From assembly GCA_022829145.1 (NCBI GenBank), contig CM040755.1, positions 14,198,063 through 14,262,062 of the forward strand: DNA of 64,000 nucleotides. Direction: 5' to 3'. Positions 56,405 through 64,000 of this stretch are shown piece after piece. Position 1 is the first letter of the stretch, and each line of letters begins with the position of its first letter. Both the position numbers and the translations under genes were made by a program. The stretch is from Albula goreensis. Lineage: Eukaryota; Chordata; Actinopteri; Albuliformes; Albulidae. Below the pieces are notes generated by a model that was not told the DNA's origin, did no database searches, and worked only from the letters and a program-made list of their open reading frames with translations.

Positions 56405-58929
56405 GACACATACTTTCACAGTCCTAACTCAGCTCTTGTGTGCAGTCTGAATGGAATATTGTCAGACAGGGTTTTTTAAATGTAAGATTCTCTTTGAATA
56501 TGGCATGGCCCTGCAGCAGCCGCTGCCTGCACAGAGCTGCAGATGCTCTCTAGTGCCCACTCTTAAAGGGGAGAGCCCTTGCTTTGGCTTCCTGCTGTCA
56601 GGAGGGCAGGGCATAAGACTCCACTTCTTTGTGTACAATGTGACCACGCAGCAAGAGCCTCCTTTGACATGATGTCATGGGGGATGCACATAGAGGAAAT
56701 CCCTGCTGTAGCATTTAATCTTCGCCACTGAAGGTCACATCCAGACAGCCGCGAGTGCGACTGTACCCCTGAACAAACCTCCAGTCCAACGCCTCTAGCA
56801 TCGATCTTGACATTTGTCCCTTTTGTTGTGACTGGACCCTTTTCACCATCACCGCCTTGCACCTGGAAAGTGAGGGCATTTACATTTACCTGCCCACCAT
56901 CTCCCCATGGCTGCAGGGAGGGAGTTTTTATTTATCTTTTCTCCCATTTCCCCCCAGTGTATTACCCTTTGTGTGTAAGTGCTCTGACAGATGAAAGAGT
57001 GGACAGAATCGCTCTGTGTTTATGTCTAATTCAGTACAGGAGCGTTTCAACCCCCAGTCCCCCAAACCCCCACTCCCCGAGTGCTTGCCAAAAGCGGATG
57101 GGCTTTGTTTATTTGTTTGTTTAACTCTCCTCTGTAGGTGGCGAGGCACTGTCTAGTCGAGTGGAGGCCGTGGCAGCTCTGAAGGCAGAGGAGAGCAGAG
57201 ACCACTTCATCGCCTTTGCCAGGGTGTACAGCGGGGTCGCGAGGAGGGGACAGAGGGTGTTTGTTCTGGGTCCTAAATTTGACCCGGCCCAGGCCCTGAA
57301 GACGGTGAGCCAAGCCCTCCTGACTATTGTCGAAAGCAGTCTGATGTTTTACTGGTGCTCCAAGGCATGCTATTTCTAGTTAGTTAGTCTGTGAGGTTTA
57401 AAAACCTATTTGGTTTTCCTTATCTTTTCAGGTCAAGTGACCTATGCCTTAGACATGTGTCTATCAATTTCTAATGTCAATAGAAGGAATGGGGGGTTCT
57501 GTAGAAGGATCCTTTCTCTTTCTGAATAAGTCATGCATCACATTTAGATCAGATAGTTCTTGTGTTATATAAATACAGCAGTAAGGGGTGAAAGGTTGTT
57601 AAAAAGTATATATTTTGGGATATGTATCTTAAACTTCTTGCAAAGGAAGCCTTCTTGCAAACCATTATGGGTCTGTTTTCTGGTATCTTGTCTGCTGCTG
57701 CAACAAGAGCGTCTTGCAGCAACACATGCATTCTACAAAATGATTGATTCTTTAGAGGGGACTGCAGAAAGATATCGTTTCTCTAATAGTGTTTTCGTCT
57801 TCTTTTTATAACCTACCATTTTGTGAGAAACTGTATCGCAGTGTTTCTTTTGCGTGCGTGCATGCATTGGTGCATGTTTGTGTGTGTGTGTGTGTGAGAG
57901 AGAGAGACACTGGGTGGCGGTGTGTGGAGAACAATGATTGTAAGATGTATTGCTCAGCTTGGAAATGGAATGCACGCTGGTTTGCAGCCCCACATGTGTT
58001 CTGTAAATGACTGTCTCCCATATTCCCTGTTGCATTTGTTTGAATACATGATTATTTAAAAATTTACAGTGCCCAAGTATAACATTGTAATGTCTAACAC
58101 TGACACCTTGTGTGTATGCTCATCACTGAAACACTAAGAGAGTGTGCTGGTTTTGAAAGGTTCCACATAGAACTTGCTTTACTTTCTGCGAAAATGGAAT
58201 TAAAATCCTTAATTTTGGAAGTGACTGTTTCTTTGGTTTGCCCTAAGTTAAATGCTTAATTGCAACATTAGAATAATGTGCTGAATTATTTTAAATTAAT
58301 TTACATTAATTGCAGTTCTGTGTCAGCTGTGAATGATCTCAGGTTTTATCAATTAATAATTCATGCTTTATTTGTATTCATTAAATTATATAGTGGCAAT
58401 GAAGTAATGCATAATGAATATAATTTAAGATACAGCACAGCATAAAACCTCCAATATGGGCACTCACCTTAAAACTGATTCGCTGCCTGTGTTACAAGAT
58501 CCATCAAGATCCATCAAGATCCTCTCTCCTCATTATTACTGGGCATTCGAGGCATCAACACACCACTGCGACATGCCTTCCACTACCCGCCCCCTCACAC
58601 TCTGCACACCGTGCTTCCTAATAACACCACATAGAAAAACAATATAAAACACAATATCAATATCCGATTAGAGTCGGGCTCTTGAGGATCAGACTGTGGT
58701 TGTGTAATTTATGTTTCCTCTGTTTTATTTTGCCCCAGCTACTCGGCGTGGTGGTGACAGCTCTCTGTTTCTGTGTCTGTTTCTGTGTGCTAGCTGCCAG
58801 AGGGCTGTAGCGCTACAGACAATCTCCTGCCAGTCCCTCACATGGCCTGCTGTACCCTAGAGAGCCTGTATCTGCTGATGGGAAGAGAGCTGGAGGAGCT
58901 GAAAGAGGTCCCCTCAGGCAATGTACTTG
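35470..58929 (+). CDS. efl1: elongation factor-like GTPase 1, N-terminal part, 14 coding exons
   Basis: Cytoplasmic EF-2-like GTPase. With SBDS it releases eIF6 from pre-60S subunits. Coding exons: 35470-35560, 35759-35826, 35949-36033, 36190-36323, 36681-36818, 36902-37116, 39901-40024, 42520-42599, 43708-43844, 44198-44320, 45852-45951, 56107 to about 56267, 57138-57304 and 58794-58929. GTPase motifs: AHVDHGKT (residues 26-33), RGIT (66-69), DSPGH (92-96), NKID (146-149) and SAID (236-239). A variable Glu/Pro/Ala-rich insertion sits in exon 12, numbered from the start codon, before the domain II-like barrel ([15 protein letters not shown]). About 586 codons are present. The next expected motif (IGGLQDF in human, from memory) was not found before the right edge, so the gene continues outside. 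The start is the MVHTS Met, matching MVLNS in human. Confidence 0.93.
35759..35826 (+). CDS. efl1: efl1 coding exon 2
   Basis: 68-bp exon finishing the P-loop (G-K-T-T) and encoding [19 protein letters not shown]. Acceptor ttttgcag directly followed by gtaaaa; donor gttggt, phase 0. Confidence 0.94.
35949..36033 (+). CDS. efl1: efl1 coding exon 3
   Basis: 85-bp exon: [20 protein letters not shown], which includes switch I. Acceptor aatcacag, donor gtaagc, phase 1. Confidence 0.95.
36190..36323 (+). CDS. efl1: efl1 coding exon 4
   Basis: 134-bp exon with [17 protein letters not shown], the G3/switch II motif, through DAVEGVCPQ. Acceptor actgccag, donor gtatca, phase 0. Confidence 0.95.
36324..36680 (+). 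other. efl1: efl1 intron
   Basis: 357-bp AT-rich intron ending in a T11-12 tract before ttccatatag. Nothing else. Confidence 0.75.
36681..36818 (+). CDS. efl1: efl1 coding exon 5
   Basis: 138-bp phase 0 exon: [20 protein letters not shown] with the G4 motif, then [13 protein letters not shown]. Acceptor ccatatag, donor gtaagt; followed by an 83-bp intron. Confidence 0.95.
36902..37116 (+). CDS. efl1: efl1 coding exon 6
   Basis: 215-bp exon: [19 protein letters not shown], then [20 protein letters not shown] and SAIDGWGF (G5 region). The exon begins with gtaaat after cag. Donor gtactt, phase 2. Confidence 0.95.
37117..39900 (+). other. efl1: efl1 intron
   Basis: 2.8-kb AT-rich intron; only short ORFs without similarity. 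Confidence 0.75.
39901..40024 (+). CDS. efl1: efl1 coding exon 7
   Basis: 124-bp exon: [37 protein letters not shown]. Acceptor tattccag, donor gtaatc, phase 0. Confidence 0.95.
40025..42519 (+). other. efl1: efl1 intron
   Basis: 2.5-kb intron. Short (ATT)n run at about 40833-40870. A more GC-rich, unexplained segment at about 42120-42370 has no recognisable coding or repeat identity. Confidence 0.7.
42520..42599 (+). CDS. efl1: efl1 coding exon 8
   Basis: 80-bp exon: [20 protein letters not shown] and EAVVIR. Acceptor ctttccag, donor gtaatg, phase 2. Confidence 0.95.
42600..43707 (+). other. efl1: efl1 intron
   Basis: 1.1-kb AT-rich intron ending in a T-rich acceptor; nothing else recognised. 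Confidence 0.75.
43708..43844 (+). CDS. efl1: efl1 coding exon 9
   Basis: 137-bp exon: [40 protein letters not shown]. Homology stops at AVL, where donor gtatcc (43845) fits phase 1. Confidence 0.9.
43845..44197 (+). other. efl1: efl1 intron with antisense ORF
   Basis: 353-bp intron. On the minus strand one frame is open across the whole intron (126 codons, 44200-43820). It is Lys-rich and has no similarity that I recognise. Probably chance, but noted. Confidence 0.7.
44198..44320 (+). CDS. efl1: efl1 coding exon 10
   Basis: 123-bp exon: [39 protein letters not shown]. The acceptor ttcaatag is weak in pyrimidines but gives the right phase (A|CA). Donor gtgtgt, phase 1. Confidence 0.9.
44321..45851 (+). 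other. efl1: efl1 intron
   Basis: 1.5-kb AT-rich intron; no recognisable element. Confidence 0.75.
45852..45951 (+). CDS. efl1: efl1 coding exon 11
   Basis: 100-bp exon: [20 protein letters not shown] and [12 protein letters not shown]. Acceptor gttgttag, donor gtatgt, phase 2. Confidence 0.94.
46653..46724 (+). repeat. (TG)36 microsatellite
   Basis: 72 uninterrupted bases of TG, about 700 bp after efl1 coding exon 11. Likely highly length-polymorphic and able to form Z-DNA. Confidence 0.97.
49060..49460. promoter_or_regulatory. GC/CpG-rich intronic island, possible enhancer
   Basis: Clear rise in GC and CpG within AT-rich intron, with words such as gcggccgcc, cacgtg and a cluster of CCGCCCGG. 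Short frames on both strands are not conserved in any family I know. It could be a conserved non-coding element or an alternative promoter. Inference only. Confidence 0.35.
51275..51330 (+). repeat. (TG)28 microsatellite
   Basis: 56 uninterrupted bases of TG in the large efl1 intron. Confidence 0.97.
51809..51829 (+). repeat. poly(T) run
   Basis: About 21 T in a row. Could be the A tail of a minus-strand retroposon, but no body is recognisable next to it. Confidence 0.8.
56107..56267 (+). CDS. efl1: efl1 coding exon 12 (3' end uncertain)
   Basis: Acceptor ctccccag; [20 protein letters not shown] is strongly conserved, then a variable tail rich in Glu, Pro, Ala and Ser. The donor must give phase 1 to fit the best acceptor of the next exon. 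gtctga (exon end 56267) does so, gtgtct (end 56265) does not, and gtacac near 56327 would lengthen the exon. The start is firm, the end is not. Confidence 0.8.
56268..57137 (+). other. efl1: efl1 intron with (CA)n near its 5' end
   Basis: 0.87-kb intron with (AC)21 about 95 bp after the donor and a C-rich stretch near 57050-57080. Acceptor tctcctctgtag. Confidence 0.7.
56360..56402 (+). repeat. (AC)21 microsatellite
   Basis: 43 bases of AC/CA, preceded by about 80 bases of looser ACA-rich sequence. CA repeats near donors are known to bind hnRNP L and affect splicing. Confidence 0.97.
57138..57304 (+). CDS. efl1: efl1 coding exon 13
   Basis: 167-bp exon: [20 protein letters not shown], then [20 protein letters not shown] and FVLGPKFDP, the start of the domain II-like barrel. 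Acceptor tctgtag, donor gtgagc, phase 0. Confidence 0.92.
57305..58793 (+). other. efl1: efl1 intron
   Basis: 1.5-kb intron with a compound (TG)n(AG)n repeat at about 57879-57908 and a tandem agatccatca triplication near 58498-58523. No gene seen. Confidence 0.7.
57879..57908 (+). repeat. compound (TG)n(AG)n microsatellite
   Basis: Short TG run passing directly into AG repeats. Confidence 0.85.
58794..58929 (+). CDS. efl1: efl1 coding exon 14
   Basis: 136-bp exon: [39 protein letters not shown] and PSGNVLG. Acceptor tgtgctag, donor gtatgt, phase 1. Last efl1 exon in the window. Confidence 0.94.
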
Positions 58930-61900
58930 GTATGTACCTGCTGATGATGGGGTTTTTTCTCCTCCATTTCATTTTTTTTCCCGCTTATTCAATGACCCTG
59001 TGGCAATGCTTTGAACACGTTTCAACCCAGGAGGCTGGCAAAATGCAAAATACTTGTGTGTGCCTAGGTTATCGTGTTATGTGCATACAATATTGTGCAA
59101 ACACTATTTAATACTGTTCTCTTTCTTTGGCTGTTCTTGTATTTGTCGAGCAAACAGCTACCTGAGTCTGTATTGTCAGAACGCATATTTTGCGTCTCCT
59201 GAACCCTTTAATTTCAGGCTCCCATAAATTATCTCACTTATGTTATTATAGAAAGTTAACCCTGCAGTCATAGGCTTGGTCCATACAGAAAACCTACAAC
59301 AGAAAACTAGCATAATTATTTAGATACCTTGGGTACTCGTATCAGTCCCAGTTTGCTACTGGACCTCTTAAAATCAGCAGTAATCTTTTTTTATGTATTT
59401 ATGTGCTTATCTTGCCTAAACAGTGCAATGCAGTTTATATACTCAAGACATCTTCGAGGGCAATGCAATATGTAACGTGTTGGCACCGCCCTTAAATCTG
59501 CAAAACCAGACAGACACTGCTCAATGGCCATAAATAACAGAGATGATTTTTTCACTCACTAGTGGTAAAATTTTATTACCATGGGTGATGCTGAGTCATA
59601 CTGTCAGTTAAGGAGAGGCATGGCCATTTCTGAGTGTGCTCACTCCAGTCACCATTATAAAGGAATGTCTTTGATTCTGTCATCATGGTGATCAAAATGT
59701 GCCCATGAGTCTTGAGTAATTCCAACCTGTTCTTGCTTTGAGCAAAATTGTGTTGATATGCTTACCAGATGCCCTTGTCCTGGATGGATTACATTTTGCG
59801 TGGCTTATATACCTCGGATTGATCTTTGCAGTCTTCTCTAACCACTACAGCACACTTTTCTCTTGCTGTCCATTGTGCTTTTTGTTCAGGGCTGGTAGCG
59901 GATTGTGCCAATTGATCTTGAGACTAATCTTAAAATGAGCGATTACCCCTCCAGCTCCCAGCTTCTTTTATGTTGTCAGTGAAGGTGTCTCCAGGCATTC
60001 TAAAGGAATTGGAAGAAAAAAATGTCATAACACTTTCCAGATGGTACAAGCTGAGAAAGTTGCAGATCAGTGCAGAGAAGCTCTTTAACAGCAATGTGAT
60101 ATTCATTTAGAGAGCCGAATAGGGGATATTTCATGAAGATTAATAGTATATTTTATCTGCTGCTGCAAAGACTATTAAACAGAGTCCTCCCAAAATGGAT
60201 AGCATTTGCCATTATCTAGCAGTATTGTGGGTGAGTTGTGTTTTCTCTGATACTTGGCCAGGAATTTCTTTTTACAGTAGGATTCCAGCTTGAGACAAAG
60301 CAGTTAAAGTAGATTTATTATATGTACTTCCTGAAGCTGCAGATCTATGTATTGAATTATTTGCTTATCATGTAGGAGGTAGTTTCTGTCCCATATGTTA
60401 ATTAATTCCTCCTTTTGAATATGTGATTAAAATCCCAAAAAGCCATATCGCTTCATATGTGCAGCTGTATCTTAAGACAATATGACTTCTCTTTGCCTGA
60501 ATTATAACTAATAATTACTACTGAATTATAGCTTTGAAACATTAATAAGCTAGTGTAGTGTCATTTGTAATTATATTATATATGACTGAATCTTTGATTT
60601 CTAAATGATCTGTTTATCAACTATTGCGGTTGTATGGTGTAATTTGGCCATTTTCGCATTCAGTGTGGTCATTTTGGTAAGGTCATATCAGCATCTTTTT
60701 AAGAGGGTCGTAACCTGAGTTACGCACCCACATATCTAACTGCTGTACAAAGCATCGTGCCTCAGTTACATTTTGTAGCCAAATCTAAATCCACTGTTCA
60801 GTTCCCCCTTTGCAAATTTGGCTCCACTATTGTAATGCTTGTGTCCCTTTCATTTCAGCATATTGCAGTTTTGTCATTAGCTAACACAGCGGACCCACTT
60901 AGAGCCCATACTTTGAAGGGAAACAAATATTTATATGTATTTAAATATTTAATTCAACCTGATTATGGCTCCTCATTACTTACATGTAAAACAACAAATT
61001 TTAGATGTCTGAGTTCAAAATTATTGAAAAAAATATTGAATCTTGCGAATATCAAATTGTTCATCTGTCCTCCACAGAACAAGTGTCAAACACTTGTCTT
61101 TTCACATACTCTTGTCATTTAATGATTTTAAAAACACCATGCTGACACAAGGCATCGTCTCAGGCTGGGTATTTTTAATCACTACAGCATGTTCCGTTTG
61201 CCTCATTTGTCAGCAATCCTCTATGACAGCTTGATAAAAGTATAGGTGTCCCTCAACATCGGCGTTATGATCAGGTGGAGGGATCCCCTGAAGCCACTGA
61301 AAGAAGCATGTTACTTGGACTGAGAGCACTTTGGTGACTGATTTTCATGGCCATCCACATCCAGAGTGAACAGATTCCACAGGTAAAGAGCTGCCTTATC
61401 CACGCAAAACCGCTGGATGCACTGACTGTCATAACCAAGGCAGACAGGCTTAAGCGCTCACTCTAGACTCAATGGGGCATCCTATCTCTGACACCTCTCC
61501 CCCCCATAAAGAGACAAGAATGTGCAGCACGGCACATCTTTGAGAATGTCCCTTTTCCCTTCTGGTAATATTCTGTCATAAAATGGACAGCATTTCACTA
61601 TCACAGTTGCAATTCAGTACCCTCTTAATACAAGGATGTTGGTGAGGGTGAATGCATGGCCAGCCAGCAACTAAGTTAAACCATAATGCTCTTCGGGGGT
61701 TCATGGGTTTTTCACAGAAAAAGTATATTGCCAAAATGTTTCAGTTTGAAGGCAATTGTTACTTTTCAGTTATATTGAAGATAAGATTTTCATTAAGTTC
61801 AGACATCAATAATTTTGTGGCTTTAACATGTAATGGAGGCAAGGGATGCCATGTACCAGTGTTTATTGTGGTGAATAATCTGTGACATAGAGTTGCATAG

Positions 61901-64000
61901 AGGCGATGAAGGAAAAGAAGCTACCAACATTATTAAAAAAAAGGTTCTTATGCATTATTTTTTTTTATTCTTTACATAAATAAAATGAACACTTTGGTTC
62001 TTACTTTTACGATTCAGAGAGAACTTCTGATTTCTTGTTTACCAACGCAAGAACCACACCAACCAGTCTCAGCATTTTTGACATCACCAAACCTGAGAAA
62101 ATCTTGCCTCATATTTGGTACACAGTGGATCAAAATTTGGATACATACTTATCATAAATGTTGAGATTTTATTTGGTAACTGTGATGACTAGCCCTGATA
62201 TTTCAAGATTCATGAGGTTTAATTTCATATGAAATATTTTTGACTGATTAGCGAGAGCCAAGTTTTCAGGTTTAAGCACTTTGAAGTCAAGTCACAAGCT
62301 CGCACCTCCTTGCTCTAAGTATGACTGACTAACTGACGTTAGGCTTGTGCTTATTTCACATTTTCATGAATAATGAAAAACAAATGCATTCCCTTGTTGA
62401 TGTTGTCTAATGCTTGCAAGAGTAAAATGGTCTCTGGTTCTCAGAGTGGCTGATTGTCAATAACACAGTATTCCTTTGAGTTGGCCTTAAGTAGGTGTCA
62501 TTGCATAATTTAGGCTGGATTCTCAGGATCTCTGCATTAAAGAAGATTATTTATGCATTTCTGAAATGTCTGTTTTTGTAGAGGTGCCATCAATTCTGGT
62601 GGTAAATCTGGTAATGATTTACACACAGAACAACCTCCAATTTCTATTGGTAATCTAAGTTTCAGAAAGTGTTGAAAAATGCTAATAATATATGGAGAAA
62701 CCCAGAATGCTGGTTTTCTGGGCTACTTAAGATATCAACCTTTCTCCTCTCGTTACCTGAGAGATAGTAAAAATGTGAGCCCATCTGGAAATATTCCGTT
62801 TGTTGGGTTGCAATTTTCTCACCCCTTTTGTAAAAATGGATGGGAAAGGAATGGAAATCCCATTTTTCTAAAAGGAATAGAAATCAACTGTTCCAATTTT
62901 AAAATTGGAGGGTGGAAAAACACCATGGTGTATAATATATGGACTGCAAGAAGCTGAGCAAAGGGAAAGATTTGAAACTGTCCATCTATAAAAGCTTTGG
63001 GACACAGTCTTGAGGTTCTCCACCCAAACTGCTTATGAAAAGGAAATATTGTGTGATATCATGACTTGTGAACTGTGATTTTAAATGCAATGACTGCTTA
63101 CATCAAGTTACCTCTGTAAATGTAGCTCTTGTTTTTCTATTAAAAAATCCATCTAAAAAACCAAAAAAATAGGCATTTTGGTTCCATGTGCTAAAGTAAG
63201 GTTTATCCATTCAGTGCAGCAATTCATTGCTGACAAATGGAAATGACATACAGTATGTTATTTGTTTGCTTTGAATTGTGGGAAGGAGCTTGCAGTGTCT
63301 GCATTGCTCCAGCTTTAGCTTGATTAGGTTTAGACCCATTAGACACATGGAATTGTTAATCTAAAAGAAAAATCCCCATTTGATGTGGGCTATGAATTAT
63401 ACTGACTTCATGAGGACCCGAGTCAGCGCATGACAGAACATGGCAAGACCCCCTCAAACACTTCGATTAGAAGCAGACGCGGCCCACGCTGAACTCACCA
63501 CATCACAGACTCAAAGGCAACACGTTTTTACCATCGCGGAGATCCTTTCTGCTTCCTGCCAGCTGCTAGAAGCAACAGTTCAGGAAATGAGTGCTTCCAT
63601 AATAATTCCTTTTCCAAAAGCATTGTATGTGCTGCCATTATTTTCCATTATATACAGATTTTTATTTCCAGATTTTATTTTTATCATTTAAATTGTCATG
63701 AGAATACTCTATATATTTAAATATTCTAGCAACATTCTTGAGGGAAGTCAACTGAGAAACTATTATCAGAATGTCTTTTTTCCAGCAGACAATTGATTAA
63801 ATATATTTTTGGGGGAGAGAATTTGTTAAAATTGCCGGAAGATCATATTTAAATTCTAAAATACTGGAATTATATTGAAATGCTGCTAGACATTTTCTAA
63901 ACCCACCTAACTGAAGTCTACTGCTGTATAATGTCAGAAACATTTTGGTTTTGAAACCTGGCAAGTGGATATTCATATTTAAAATGTATTCCCATGTGCA
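58930..64000 (+). other. efl1: efl1 intron running off the right edge
   Basis: At least 5.1 kb of AT-rich sequence without a further efl1 exon. Short ORFs at 60757-61122, 62679-62957 and 63440-63691 have no recognisable similarity. A slightly GC-richer patch lies at about 61250-61510. Confidence 0.7.

Noticed and set aside
1-64000. CRISPR arrays, prophage, toxin-antitoxin or other prokaryotic systems
   Set aside because: No spaced direct repeats of CRISPR type, no operon structure and no ribosome binding sites; all supported genes are spliced vertebrate genes.
58930-64000. A further efl1 exon before the right edge
   Set aside because: I looked for the region following NVLG (IGGLQDF-like, then Cys/Pro-rich) in all plus frames and did not find it with splice sites; the intron probably continues.

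Overview
This is a stretch of vertebrate nuclear genome, most likely from a ray-finned fish. It carries three intron-containing protein genes that I can recognise by joining exons in phase. There are no bacterial, viral or plasmid genes. The fish assignment is an inference. It rests on compact introns compared with mammals, many (TG)n/(CA)n microsatellites, and proteins close to but clearly diverged from the human ADAMTSL3, SAXO1/2 and EFL1 sequences as I remember them.

Layout. (1) Positions 1-29363, + strand: the 3' part of adamtsl3, an ADAMTS-like extracellular matrix glycoprotein, in 18 exons. All exon phases fit and give 1296 codons plus stop. Domain order is six thrombospondin type 1 repeats (TSRs), four Ig-like domains, four more TSRs and a C-terminal PLAC domain. 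The 5' part (signal peptide, first TSR, Cys-rich/spacer region) lies to the left of the window. (2) 29364 to about 31650: the probable adamtsl3 3' UTR, with AATAAA signals. (3) 32201-34643, - strand: complete saxo2 (FAM154B), a ciliary microtubule-binding protein, in four coding exons and 471 codons, tail-to-tail with adamtsl3. (4) 34644 to about 34900: a short head-to-head promoter region shared by saxo2 and efl1, with an RFX X-box-like site and an ETS motif. (5) 35470 to the right edge, + strand: efl1 (EFTUD1), the EF-2-like GTPase of 60S ribosome maturation. The first 14 coding exons, about 586 codons, are present and the rest lies beyond the window.

The three genes do not share a pathway: one is matrix, one is cilium, one is cytoplasmic ribosome biogenesis. 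What links them is old synteny. I recall the same order and orientation (Adamtsl3 > < Saxo2, Efl1 >) from mouse. The non-coding DNA is AT-rich intron with microsatellites and a few candidate dispersed repeats. It also holds one striking 45-bp near-perfect palindrome (6474-6518), a local direct duplication (17150-17976) and a GC-rich island in a 10-kb efl1 intron (about 49060-49460). I found no undescribed multi-gene system. The most interesting items are the intact fourth Ig domain of adamtsl3 with its weak splice sites, the palindrome, the saxo2/efl1 promoter and the uncertain exon 13/14 junction of efl1.
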